A program made the translations under genes and the position numbers. Below, piece by piece: positions 53,675 through 62,489 of a DNA stretch of 64,000 nt. A model generated the notes under the pieces. It did no database searches. It saw only the letters and a list, made by a program, of their open reading frames with translations, and was not told the origin of the DNA. Each line of letters opens with the position of its first letter. The stretch's first letter is position 1. The stretch is from Chitinophaga tropicalis (GTDB lineage: Bacteria; Bacteroidota; Bacteroidia; Chitinophagales; Chitinophagaceae), in the NCBI RefSeq assembly GCF_009758205.1, contig NZ_WRXN01000005.1, positions 467,035-531,034 of the forward strand, in the 5' to 3' direction.

Positions 53675-56600
53675 TTAGAATTTAAGGTTAAGACCGAAGG
53701 TGTATGTTTTCAGTAATGGCACGGTATTCTGGTTACCCCCGCTTTCCGGATCAAACAATTTTACTTTCGAGAAGGTGAAGGCATTCTGTGCATTGAAGAA
53801 TACGCGCAGCATTTTAGCTCTTATTTTCCTGGCTAAAGGCACAGGCAGGGTATACCCCAATTGTATATAACGAACGCGCAGGTATTTGCCGCTTATCCGC
53901 CAGAAATCAGAGAAGTTGGCGTTGGTGCCTGGTGTTGGTGTAAGCCGCGGACGTGAGGCGCCAGTGTTCTGGGGCGTCCAGTAATCCAGTTGTGATCTTT
54001 GCGGAGTGCCGCTTTCTCCTCCAATATTCAATGGTACGGCAAAGTTGCCGGTGTAAAATAGTGGGGCGCCGGCAGCTCCTGATAATAAAGTCTGGAAGTC
54101 TATATTTTTAAAATTGAAGCCAAGGTTGAAGAAGAAGATATCGGTAGGCTCTGTATTGCCCAGCGATACCCGGTCCAGGTTATTGATGATGGTATCTCCG
54201 TTGACATTCAGGAAGTGAACGTCGCCTGCTGCCTGACCATTCATTTTAAGTATCCTGGGATTGTCGACATCAGTCTGCTGCAATAATCCCTGTGTGGCGT
54301 AACCATAGTGTTCTCTTAAGGCCCCTCCCTCATACATAATGGTATTACCGCTGATGATTGGCTGACCATTGCCGGTAAGACGTACGATCTGACTTTTGTT
54401 CCTGCTGTAACCTACGCCTGCATCAAAGCTGAAGTTTTTGCCCAATAATTTATGGTAAGATATTTTGATTTCCTGTCCGCGGTTCCTTACGCTACCTACG
54501 TTAACAGGGGCTCCGTTATTGTTGCTGCCAATACCGGTACCACCTGTATAATTAGGTTGTGGTGTGATGATCATGTCGGTAGTCAGTTTGTCATACCATT
54601 CGGCAGTGATACTAATACCTGCTTTGAAATGTATGTCTGTACCAATATTCAGTTCTTTTACTTTTTCCCAGCTCAGGTTAGGGTTGCCAATTACGGTTTC
54701 TGTACCATTACCCGGGTCGATGGTTGTCTGGTAGAGATAAGGATCTATGTTATTATTGCCCAGGACTCCCCAGGAACCTCTGAGTTTCCAGGCATCAAGG
54801 AACTTAACATGAAAGAAATTTTCCTTGTCAATATTCCAGCCGGCAGCAACAGAAGGGAATACACCCCATTTTTTACCGTTACCGAACAGGGAGGAACCGT
54901 CGCGGCGCAAGCCGGCTTCAAACAGATAACGGCCGTCATAGGTATAGAATGCTTTTGCAAATATGGAACGCAGCGCCACATCTTTCCACGAATCAAAAGT
55001 GCGTAGTTCCTGTGTATAGCCGGCGATAGCATTTACATTATGTTTGCCAAAATCGTGGTTGTAGTCCAGGTTGCCCCCAACATACAGGTAGCTTTCCCTG
55101 CCTGTAAGCGTAGCGGTTTTAATGGTTGCATAGTTTACGCCGGCAGTGCGGTTAGTATAGTAGTCAAAAAAGATGTAGGATTCCTGGTCTGCCTTGTCGA
55201 TACCGGAAACTATGCGGTAGCTGGCTTGTCCTTTAAGGCTCAGCCCTGGCAGGATATTCCATTGCGGGCGTATATTAAGTAAAGCCTCATCTCTTGTATA
55301 GCTCATGGTACCACCTTTTTCCAGCATGGCTACCGGGTTCCAGCTCTCGCCATAAATGCCGTAGTAAGTGTAACCGGGGTTTTCTTCTTTTTCCGGATAT
55401 TTGGAAATGATATTTGGTGGTATGCTATAGATACGGCGGTAGATATCGGTGGTATACCTGTTAGTCGCATAGGGTTGATTTTGAACAGTACGCGAAGCAA
55501 AAAGGTCCATATAGATGAAGAAGTTCTTCATCAGGTCTACCGTAGTATTGGCGCGTACGGTGGTACGGTTGTAATCGGATTTTTTCACATGTCCCTGCTG
55601 CCATGTCTGGTTGATGGCGAGGGAGAATCGTGCCGCTGTATTACCTCCGGAAACCAGGATGGAATGTTGCTGTATAGGAATGGCCTTGCGTAATACCAGG
55701 TCAGGCCAGTTGGTGTTGGGGTATTTAACCGGATCGCTGCCGTTTCTTGTCATGAGTATAGTAGAGTCACTGTAGATTGGATTTCCGCCTGAATTTTTCA
55801 TTGCTTCATTATTCATTTCCATCCAGGTGGCAGCATCTACGAAGTCGGGCATGTATTGAGGCCGCTGAATACCATAGTATCCGTTGTATTCAATATTGGG
55901 AACCCCGGCAACGCCACGTCTGGTGGTAATAATAATTACGCCATTAGCCGCTCTGGCCCCATACATGGAGGCTGAAGCTGCATCTTTCAATACTGTAATG
56001 CTTTCGACGGTATTAGGGTCCAGGTTGTTCATGTTAAATGGTACACCATCCACCAGCACCAGTGGCGCCGCATTCAGGAGTGTGCCTACACCACGTATCC
56101 GGATGTCTGCCTGATCGCCACCAACCAGTCCGGTGGTTTGGGACACTGCAATACCAGTGGCGCCGCCCTGAAGGGCCTGGGAGAGTTGCACAACGGGTTT
56201 GTTTTTCACATTCTCCATATTAACGACGCTGACAGAGCTGGCTATGTTCTTTACTTTCTGTGTGCCAAAGCCTGTTACTACTACCTGATCTAAAGTTTTA
56301 AGATCTTCTCTCAGGGAGATGATCAGGTTTGCCTGCTCTTCGTGCACGATATATTCCTGGGGCTTATAGCCGATCATGGAGATCACCAGTGTGCTGCCTT
56401 TGGGTACATGTAGTTCAAAAACCCCGTCTGCATCTGCGGTGACGCCTTTGGCAGTGCCTTTCACTTTAATGGTAGCACCTACCAGGGCCCCGGGAGGATC
56501 TTTGGCTTCCAGGACACGTCCCAGCACTCTGAGAAGCTTTTCCTGCTGTGGGGATGTGGTGGGAAGATTGTCTCTGACAAGCTCCTTTTTCTTTACCGCC

Positions 56601-56998
56601 ACCGTTTTGTCGATGATGTTATAGCTCAGTGGCTGGTCTTTGAAACACTGGTCCAGTGCCTGTTTTAATGAAGCCTCTTTTACCTGTAACGACACAGGTG
56701 CAGCAGTAATCAGTTCCTTTTCTTCATATACAACATATACGCCGGCCTGTTTAGCAATTTTTTTCAGTACTGTTTTTAGCGGTTCATTTTTAGCCTTAAT
56801 AGTGATGTTCTGAGAAACGGCGCTTACGCAGATGTTCATCATTACCAGCAGCATGAGGAAAGGAATAGTGCGCATAATGCCGGATGATCCTGTACGTTTT
56901 TCATGGGCATGTTTATCAGCAATCGATTGCCTGTTATGACATGGCAATGTCCTGGGCGCCGCTGTGCGCGGTGCGCCGGTAAAGTAATATGGATGCAT
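53675..56998 (-). CDS. SusC-family TonB-linked transporter with STN signalling domain
   Basis: An 1107-residue protein. After an N-terminal leader with a hydrophobic segment (FLMLLVMMNICVSAVSQ), residues about 64-135 form a secretin/TonB short N-terminal (STN) domain (ITIKAKNEPLKTVLKKIAKQ), then a carboxypeptidase-like domain, TonB box (QVVVTGFGTQKVKN), plug (SASMYGARAANGVIIITTRRG) and barrel. The STN domain contacts FecR in signalling transporters, matching the FecR and sigma genes just upstream. ATG 56998 is kept because such leaders are common in STN-type SusC proteins of this group; ATG 56875 is the alternative. Confidence 0.93.
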   Translation of the reverse strand: MHPYYFTGAPRTAAPRTLPCHNRQSIADKHAHEKRTGSSGIMRTIPFLMLLVMMNICVSAVSQNITIKAKNEPLKTVLKKIAKQAGVYVVYEEKELITAAPVSLQVKEASLKQALDQCFKDQPLSYNIIDKTVAVKKKELVRDNLPTTSPQQEKLLRVLGRVLEAKDPPGALVGATIKVKGTAKGVTADADGVFELHVPKGSTLVISMIGYKPQEYIVHEEQANLIISLREDLKTLDQVVVTGFGTQKVKNIASSVSVVNMENVKNKPVVQLSQALQGGATGIAVSQTTGLVGGDQADIRIRGVGTLLNAAPLVLVDGVPFNMNNLDPNTVESITVLKDAASASMYGARAANGVIIITTRRGVAGVPNIEYNGYYGIQRPQYMPDFVDAATWMEMNNEAMKNSGGNPIYSDSTILMTRNGSDPVKYPNTNWPDLVLRKAIPIQQHSILVSGGNTAARFSLAINQTWQQGHVKKSDYNRTTVRANTTVDLMKNFFIYMDLFASRTVQNQPYATNRYTTDIYRRIYSIPPNIISKYPEKEENPGYTYYGIYGESWNPVAMLEKGGTMSYTRDEALLNIRPQWNILPGLSLKGQASYRIVSGIDKADQESYIFFDYYTNRTAGVNYATIKTATLTGRESYLYVGGNLDYNHDFGKHNVNAIAGYTQELRTFDSWKDVALRSIFAKAFYTYDGRYLFEAGLRRDGSSLFGNGKKWGVFPSVAAGWNIDKENFFHVKFLDAWKLRGSWGVLGNNNIDPYLYQTTIDPGNGTETVIGNPNLSWEKVKELNIGTDIHFKAGISITAEWYDKLTTDMIITPQPNYTGGTGIGSNNNGAPVNVGSVRNRGQEIKISYHKLLGKNFSFDAGVGYSRNKSQIVRLTGNGQPIISGNTIMYEGGALREHYGYATQGLLQQTDVDNPRILKMNGQAAGDVHFLNVNGDTIINNLDRVSLGNTEPTDIFFFNLGFNFKNIDFQTLLSGAAGAPLFYTGNFAVPLNIGGESGTPQRSQLDYWTPQNTGASRPRLTPTPGTNANFSDFWRISGKYLRVRYIQLGYTLPVPLARKIRAKMLRVFFNAQNAFTFSKVKLFDPESGGNQNTVPLLKTYTFGLNLKF

Positions 56999-57062
56999 AG
57001 ATCTGTGGAATTTAGTGATGGGCTATAGTTGTATTACATTGGATGCTACTGATTTTGGTTGT

Positions 57063-58208
57063 TCAGGAATGAATGGAGAGCACAGTAAGTTTTCTGTTTT
57101 CAAGTTTGCACTTAACGCCGTACAGGTCCAGTATTTTTAGTACGTCCTGCAGATCCATATCTCTGCCTATCTGGCCACCGAATTTCTTAAGGGCTACCTC
57201 CTTTGCAGGGGCTTCGATGGCGATCTCTATATTATACCATCGTGCCAGTTGCCGGAGGAAAGCTGGTAAATCTGTATTTTCCAGTTCAAATCTTCCATTG
57301 CGCCAGGCCAGTACATTTTCCAGGTTAACAGCCTGTACTTCCATTCTTCCGGTGGCAGGGTCCAGCTTTGATTGTAGTCCGGGGTGTAGTAAGGCAGATG
57401 TATTTCCCTGTAATACTTTTACTGCTCCTTCTACCAGGGTGGTGTTCACTACTTCTTCGTCCTTGTAGGCCATAATATCAAAACTGGTCCCCAATACCTG
57501 TACTTCCATTTCCCCTGCTTTTACGATAAACGGTTGCCTGGCGTCAGGTGCAATTTCAAAGTATGCCTGTCCGTTTAGTATTACTGTCCGATTGTCCTTA
57601 AACTTTAATGGGTATTTAAGAGATGAGGCTGCATTGAGCCATACATGGCTGCCATCAGGAAAACTTACCTGGAATACGCCACCTGGGGGTGTTGTAAGCT
57701 CATTAAATGCGTTGGTTTCATTATCCTGGCTCTCATACTGTAACTCACCCTGCTTTTGCTGAATAGCCATGTTACCGGCTTTAATCACCTGGTTACCGGT
57801 ATCGGTTAATGTTACTCTGGAGCCATTGGCAAGTGTCAACACTGCTTTGCTGCCGCCTGGTTTTATTGCAGATGTAGCTACAGCCAGGGGCCTGGGCTGC
57901 TGCTTTTGCAGCAATGGGTAAGTTATAACAGCAAGGACAAGCACGGCCGCTGCAAGCCACCAGTATTTCCGGTAATAGTGTGTTTCTATGGTATCCACCC
58001 GCTGCTGGATCTTGTTCCACATGCGCATGGAGGTGATTTGAGGCAAACGGTTACCCTGCTGCAGGTTTTCCCGGAAAATGTCTGCTGCCTGCTCCCGGAG
58101 CTCAGCTGCATCTGTAGATTCCAGGTATGATTGCAGCCATTGTTCATCTTCCGTACTGCGGTGCGGCGACGACAGGATCTCTTTTAATCTTTGCTGATCG
58201 CTTTTCAA
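57063..58208 (-). CDS. FecR-type anti-sigma factor
   Basis: A 381-residue protein with a cytoplasmic N-terminal part, one membrane helix (about 82-100, YWWLAAAVLVLAVITYPLL), a FecR domain (TPPGGVFQVSFPDGSHVWLN, VLGTSFDIMAY) and a C-terminal DUF4974/STN-like domain (FLRQLARWYNIEI). It relays occupancy of the SusC transporter to the sigma factor. The only upstream start in frame is TTG 58208; the next ATG (residue 61) would remove the sigma-binding part. It lies between the sigma and SusC genes. Confidence 0.93.
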   Translation of the reverse strand: MKSDQQRLKEILSSPHRSTEDEQWLQSYLESTDAAELREQAADIFRENLQQGNRLPQITSMRMWNKIQQRVDTIETHYYRKYWWLAAAVLVLAVITYPLLQKQQPRPLAVATSAIKPGGSKAVLTLANGSRVTLTDTGNQVIKAGNMAIQQKQGELQYESQDNETNAFNELTTPPGGVFQVSFPDGSHVWLNAASSLKYPLKFKDNRTVILNGQAYFEIAPDARQPFIVKAGEMEVQVLGTSFDIMAYKDEEVVNTTLVEGAVKVLQGNTSALLHPGLQSKLDPATGRMEVQAVNLENVLAWRNGRFELENTDLPAFLRQLARWYNIEIAIEAPAKEVALKKFGGQIGRDMDLQDVLKILDLYGVKCKLENRKLTVLSIHS

Positions 58209-58278
58209 ATGTCAGGATACCTTTATTTATATAATACAACTGGTAATAATAAAAGGGGGGGTAGAAGAAGGAATTTTT

Positions 58279-58863
58279 TTAAAGAATTTGCAGTAACAGG
58301 AAAAGAAGCAGGGTATCATGATTCACGTGCTTATGAATATACTCCCTTAAGGTATACATCACTTCCCCCAGGTATTCCTTTACGGTATACCTGGAAATAC
58401 CCATTAGCTGCGAAGTTTCTTCATATGTACGGCCTTCCATCTTGCAAAGCTGAAATACGCGTCTTTTTTGCGGGGACAGCTGGCTGATGGCGGTTTCCAG
58501 TAATTTCCACTGTTTTTCGACAGTCAGGAAGTCATTATCAATAACAGGTTGCAGGGTGGCTTCTGCCGCTTTGCTTTTTTCACGCAACTGCTTTTTGAGA
58601 TGATTAACTGCACGGTTAAATGTAATGGTAAAAAGCCAGGGGCCTAATGGCCTGCCTGTATCGATCTCTTTACGCTTCTCCCAGAGCGCAATAAATGCCT
58701 CCTGGATAATATCTTCCGTTTCCGGAGAAGAATGAAGTATCTGGAAAGTTTTACGGTACAGTGCATGATGGTATTTATCATACAGCGCTTTAAAGGCTGC
58801 CTGATTGCCGGCGGACAATCCCTTCAGGAGTCCTGTTTCATCGTGGAAGTCTGCGTTGATCAA
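58279..58863 (-). CDS. ECF sigma factor (FecI-like)
   Basis: A 194-residue protein with sigma region 2 (AFKALYDKYHHALYRKTF, then PETEDIIQEAFIALWEKRKEI) and region 4 (ISQLSPQKRRVFQLCKMEGRTYEETSQLMG split over about 130-165). The length and layout are those of Bacteroidota FecI-like sigma factors. No ATG is available in the frame before residue 130; TTG 58863 is the best start. It heads the sigma, FecR, SusC, SusD cluster and should activate the SusC/SusD genes. Confidence 0.93.
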   Translation of the reverse strand: MINADFHDETGLLKGLSAGNQAAFKALYDKYHHALYRKTFQILHSSPETEDIIQEAFIALWEKRKEIDTGRPLGPWLFTITFNRAVNHLKKQLREKSKAAEATLQPVIDNDFLTVEKQWKLLETAISQLSPQKRRVFQLCKMEGRTYEETSQLMGISRYTVKEYLGEVMYTLREYIHKHVNHDTLLLFLLLQIL

Positions 58864-58982
58864 TAACTGGAATTCAGGGTAATAATTACCAAAATATCAA
58901 AAAAACAGGAATAAAACTGATAGTGAATTAATAAAAGCTAATTGTAGATTGTGCAAAATACCGGGTTAATGGCGTGGCAAAC

Positions 58983-59003
58983 ACCGGAGATATTATCTCC
59001 GGT
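58983..59003. terminator. Short hairpin after the PpnP gene
   Basis: ACCGGAGAT (58983-58991) pairs perfectly with ATCTCCGGT (58995-59003), 13 bp after the stop of the minus-strand ppnP-like gene. Confidence 0.6.
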
Positions 59004-59015
59004 ATGCTTATCTTT

Positions 59016-59330
59016 CTATTTATAGTAACAGATATATGCTACATCTGTATCGCACTCCACTTCGAATGATGTATGTGCAGCTATTTCAAAAGTATCGCCC
59101 GTCCTGTGTCTGAGCCAGTCGCCGCCGCTCACCTTTGTACTGATGTTGCCGGAAATAACTATCATAGTCTCAAGCGAAGTGGTATTGAATACATAAGTCC
59201 CTTTTTTCATAACTCCAACGGTTGCAGGCCCTTTCTCTGTTTCGATACCAAGGCTTTGGACTTTTCCATCAAAATATACATTATGCGAGACTTTATTCGT
59301 TGTGCCTGAAGAATCATTTGAATTACTCAT
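59016..59330 (-). CDS. ppnP: Pyrimidine/purine nucleoside phosphorylase
   Basis: A 104-residue single-domain cupin. HNVYFDGKVQSLGIETEKGP, ATVGVMKKGTYVFNT and LETMIVISG are the conserved segments of the PpnP (YaiE/DUF1255) family, which phosphorolyses several nucleosides. ATG 59330 gives the normal family length; the frame extends 18 residues upstream, past the promoter-proximal region. A -7 box (TAGTTTTG) lies 37 bp upstream. Monocistronic. Confidence 0.88.
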   Translation of the reverse strand: MSNSNDSSGTTNKVSHNVYFDGKVQSLGIETEKGPATVGVMKKGTYVFNTTSLETMIVISGNISTKVSGGDWLRHRTGDTFEIAAHTSFEVECDTDVAYICYYK

Positions 59331-59366
59331 AATATTTATTTTATTAAAGGTCATCTTTTGACGGTC

Positions 59367-59374
59367 CAAAACTA
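59367..59374 (-). promoter_or_regulatory. -7 box TAGTTTTG for ppnP
   Basis: An exact TAnnTTTG match on the minus strand 37 bp before ATG 59330. The -33 element is not clear. Confidence 0.45.
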
Positions 59375-59443
59375 ATCTATTCAATGACAGGAAATTGTAA
59401 AAAATATGGATGAATAACTTCCTTTAAAAAAAAAATTCTTCCG

Positions 59444-59473
59444 GGTTTGTCACAAACCAGGCATTGCCGGATC
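59444..59473 (+). promoter_or_regulatory. Candidate ECF41 promoter (TGTCACA) before the CMD-like gene
   Basis: TGTCACA at 59448-59454 is the published -35 consensus of ECF41 sigma factors; GATC (59470-59473) follows after 15 bp where CGTC is expected, so the -10 is only partial. The -35 lies in a GGTTTG-TCA-CAAACC palindrome (59444-59458). The ATG is 27 bp downstream and an ECF41 sigma gene is adjacent. Confidence 0.5.
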
Positions 59474-59499
59474 ATAGGTAAAAACAAACCTTTAAATAT

Positions 59500-60069
59500 A
59501 TGGAAGCACCTTTTCTTACTCCGATTGAAAAGCCTAAAGGCCTTTGGGGCAAATTTCTTTATTTCTATTCCAAAAGGAAATTTGGCAAAGTAATGACGCC
59601 TTTAAAAGTGATGGCTTCAAGAATGCCACCTGGATTTGCAGCATTTTCAGGAAAAATCGGCCAATTGGATAACAAGCTGCAGCTATCTCCCGAAACCGTT
59701 ATGCTGGTTCGCCAGAAGGTGGCTGAAATTAATGTTTGCCTATTTTGTATTGATATAGGGCGGTCTAAAACTATAGCCTCTTCCATGGATCAGGCAAAGT
59801 TTGATGAATTAGCTGATTATCAAACGAGCAGCCGTTTCTCTGTAAAGGAAAAAGCCCTGCTGGATTTCGTTGCAAGGCTGGCACGGGACAAAAAGATGGA
59901 AAAGGACCTGTTTGATAAGCTGGCCGGATATTATAGTGAGCGTGAAATCTGCGAGGTTGTCTGGATAGTGGCTACTGAATTCTATTATAATATCTCAAAC
60001 ATAGGACTTAACATCCACTCAGATATGTTGTGTGATATTGCCAAAATGCGAAAGAACCAAACTGCTTAA
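59500..60069 (+). CDS. Carboxymuconolactone decarboxylase/AhpD-like protein
   Basis: A 189-residue helical protein of the CMD family. LSPETVMLVRQKVAEINVCLFCIDIG carries the CxxC pair (Cys80, Cys83), but the histidine that follows in AhpD (CxxCxxxH) is Gly87, so the peroxidase relay is incomplete and redox activity would depend on the cysteines. CMD-family genes are the typical regulon partners of ECF41 sigma factors, and the convergent neighbour is one. A candidate ECF41 promoter lies just upstream. Confidence 0.85.
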   Translation: MEAPFLTPIEKPKGLWGKFLYFYSKRKFGKVMTPLKVMASRMPPGFAAFSGKIGQLDNKLQLSPETVMLVRQKVAEINVCLFCIDIGRSKTIASSMDQAKFDELADYQTSSRFSVKEKALLDFVARLARDKKMEKDLFDKLAGYYSEREICEVVWIVATEFYYNISNIGLNIHSDMLCDIAKMRKNQTA

Positions 60070-60080
60070 CAGCACTTTGA

Positions 60081-60929
60081 TTACGCCGTTCTGATCATTA
60101 ACTTATCAGGGTTTCGCACAAGCAGTAAACGGGTAATACCGGTATCGTCACTTACAAAATATTGGACTGAATCCAATCCGTTATCAGCCTTACGGAGTAT
60201 CAGCGCTGCTGGTACTCCGTTAACAAAAACAGGTTTAAATTCATATACATCGCCCTGGTTCTCGGGAAGCTGCATTATACCCAAAAAGAACTTTTGCACC
60301 TTTTCAAAACCAAAAAGCGGCTTGATTGGAGCACTGCGTTTGCCTCCGCCATCGCTGAAGAGCTCAATATCGCTCCGGAGAATTTGTTCTAATGAAGACC
60401 GGTCATGGTTAACAACTGAATGCAGGAAAGCGTCAATGAGTGCGCTATGTCTCGTAGTATCTACCTTGATGTGTGATTTGCGACCCAGCTTTTCATGGGT
60501 ACGGTGCAGGGTTTGCCGGCAATTATCCATAGAAAGACCTGTGAGTTCTGCAATATAGCTGTATTCTTCAGTAAAGCTTTCACGTAAGATAAATACAGCA
60601 CGTTCAACCGGATTTAGTTGTTCAAGCAGGAAAAGCAACCCATATTCTATTGTTGGTGAATCGGCAGCTGTAGTGGTAATATAGGGTTCAGGGAGCCAGG
60701 GACCAATGTAGGTTTCCCGCAGTGCCTTCAGTTCATTGAGGCGCTTTATGCTTTTGTTGACTACCATGCGCGCCATGTAGGCTTTAGGCGTCTTCACATC
60801 TTCAACGGATAACCACTTTTCATACACATCTTGTACAATATCTTCAGCTTCTTCAATTTCCCCCAGCATGCTGTAAGCTATCTTGAACAAATAAGGGCGG
60901 AGCTGCAGGACTTCTGTGGTTATTTTCAT
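60081..60929 (-). CDS. ECF41-family sigma factor with C-terminal SnoaL-like domain
   Basis: A 282-residue protein: sigma region 2 (about 8-70), a linker with the ECF41 motif WLPEP (78-82), region 4 (about 105-150), then a ~120-residue SnoaL/NTF2-like domain with DGGGK (193-197) and NGVPA (237-241), all three hallmarks of ECF41. In this group the fused C-terminal domain replaces an anti-sigma factor and tunes activity. It is convergent with the CMD-like gene, the expected target type. Confidence 0.93.
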   Translation of the reverse strand: MKITTEVLQLRPYLFKIAYSMLGEIEEAEDIVQDVYEKWLSVEDVKTPKAYMARMVVNKSIKRLNELKALRETYIGPWLPEPYITTTAADSPTIEYGLLFLLEQLNPVERAVFILRESFTEEYSYIAELTGLSMDNCRQTLHRTHEKLGRKSHIKVDTTRHSALIDAFLHSVVNHDRSSLEQILRSDIELFSDGGGKRSAPIKPLFGFEKVQKFFLGIMQLPENQGDVYEFKPVFVNGVPAALILRKADNGLDSVQYFVSDDTGITRLLLVRNPDKLMIRTA

Positions 60930-61023
60930 GTCTTATAAATGCTGGTCAAAGCCGTGGCTATAAAGATATAGCTAAATTCTCATTCATGGAATTATCTGGC
61001 CTGTATTCAGGATGGGGAGTGTA

Positions 61024-61791
61024 TTATTCACGGAGGTAACTCATAATAATTTTACTGATAGTATCTGCTTTATTAAAAACCATGAGATGCCCTCCACCTT
61101 TAATGCGATAATCAGGATGCACAAGCCTGCTGGTTATTACTCTATCGGCCGTACCGTGTATTTGAATAGTTCTCTCCGGTGCTTCTTTATTATCCCAATA
61201 GGCAATACTTTTCAGTGCCCAACGAAAAAAAGAAGCATCTGTATTCGCCAATAAATTCGTTAATGTCTTTTTATCTTTAGGCGACCGGGCGCCAAAATAC
61301 CGATAGGTGAGAAAATTAGTACGTTTTATTAATGGACCGGGGATAATCCGATATAACCCCAATTTCATGAAAAAAAACTGTACCCTGTTCAATTCACTTT
61401 TGGTTTTAGCAGAAGAGATCAATACCATTTTATCAACCTTTATCTGTTTGGATACTTCCACAGCAACTATTCCTCCAAAAGAAAGCCCTATGATATCCGG
61501 ATTTTCAGCTGTGATCTGGCTCTTTATCCTACCCGCATATTGCGTGATTGATTCGTTTGGCAAGTTAGGAATCCAGGTTATGTAAACTTTATGATATCCC
61601 GGAAGTTTCAGGTTCATAAATACACTTGAGTCTGCTCCCAGACCACTAAAAAGATAAACAGTTTTTTGTTCTTTTGGTGTATCCTGTGAGGTTTGAGCGC
61701 CCACTATGAGGCTGCTGAACATAAATAAACCCCAAAAAATCACATTCACACTTTGCGTTATAGATTTCTTCACTTCTTGCCTGACAGACAT
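61024..61791 (-). CDS. Exported alpha/beta hydrolase
   Basis: A 255-residue protein with an N-terminal signal or anchor (VNVIFWGLFMFSSLIVGAQ) and a triad of Ser104 (GLSFGG), Asp216 (IHGTADRV) and His235 (GGGHLMV). The lid region is short. Substrate unknown. Monocistronic; upstream lies decayed accessory DNA. Confidence 0.87.
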   Translation of the reverse strand: MSVRQEVKKSITQSVNVIFWGLFMFSSLIVGAQTSQDTPKEQKTVYLFSGLGADSSVFMNLKLPGYHKVYITWIPNLPNESITQYAGRIKSQITAENPDIIGLSFGGIVAVEVSKQIKVDKMVLISSAKTKSELNRVQFFFMKLGLYRIIPGPLIKRTNFLTYRYFGARSPKDKKTLTNLLANTDASFFRWALKSIAYWDNKEAPERTIQIHGTADRVITSRLVHPDYRIKGGGHLMVFNKADTISKIIMSYLRE

Positions 61792-61864
61792 TTTTAATAT
61801 AGTAGTTTACTTTTTATTGAAAAAGTTCAGGAGCCCCCGTAAGTATTATCTATGGCAAGTATGA

Positions 61865-62104
61865 TACCATTTTTCAAATTGTAGTCATTCTAAAAACAAT
61901 GAAACCCCTACACATCCATTTATACAGGTAGATACTTTAAGGCATTTTCAGATATGGGGTGGTGTTTTTCGATACGATGGAAAATCGTTTACTAATCTCA
62001 CAAGCAGTAAAATAGGTTTGCACAGATTCTGGGATGTTCTGGCAGATCAACGCGGAAATATTTGGTTCGCTTCCACTTATTCCGGAGTTTATTATTACAA
62101 TGGG
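61865..62104 (+). pseudogene. Fragment of a two-component-regulator-type propeller protein
   Basis: An 80-codon frame with no start codon of its own. It translates to IWGGVFRYDGKSFTNLTS and then DVLADQRGNIWFASTYSGV followed by YYYNG, which are two consecutive regulator-propeller repeats. It is cut at a stop on the left (61862) and runs into unrelated sequence on the right. The rest of the parent gene is missing. The 700-bp stretch from 61792 to 62489 contains no intact gene. Confidence 0.6.
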
Positions 62105-62304
62105 GCGATACATTTTCGGTATCGCCTACTCTTCGAGCGTTGTACACTTCGTCGCAACACCTCCTCAATGTATTCTTCAGCACCCTGGCAGTTGGAATCG
62201 AACCATCTAAACTATTCCTCCACAATGATTTGAATATTGGGTAGCCCCAAAAAACCAAACTGATTCGAACTAAAAAGGCTTCAAGTCCAGTGACTTAAAG
62301 CCTT
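62104..62304. other. Hairpin-rich intergenic segment
   Basis: GGCGATAC (62104-62111) pairs with GTATCGCC (62119-62126), and AAGGCTTCAAGTC (62275-62287) pairs with GACTTAAAGCCTT (62292-62304) with one G-U. Between them is a dyad-rich stretch (GCGTTG...CAACAC). It has no supported ORF; it may be the scar of an inserted element or a terminator cluster. Confidence 0.35.
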
Positions 62305-62489
62305 TTCTAATTTCAGTGCCCGGTAACGGTAAGTTCTCAAACCAAATATTATTGATTGTCAGTAGATTATTGCAGAATCAGTTGTCAGAAGTTATTTCCA
62401 AACCCTAAAAACAATCTTTTATGAAAATTTTTTTGTATTTTTTGTAACATTCCGCATTATTACAATTCTTATTAACCCAAATTTTATTT

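Noticed and set aside
62185..62225. tRNA-like T-arm (GGTTCGATTCC on the minus strand)
   Set aside because: The flanking bases do not form an acceptor, D or anticodon arm, the T stem has a mismatch, and no CCA-type end is present.
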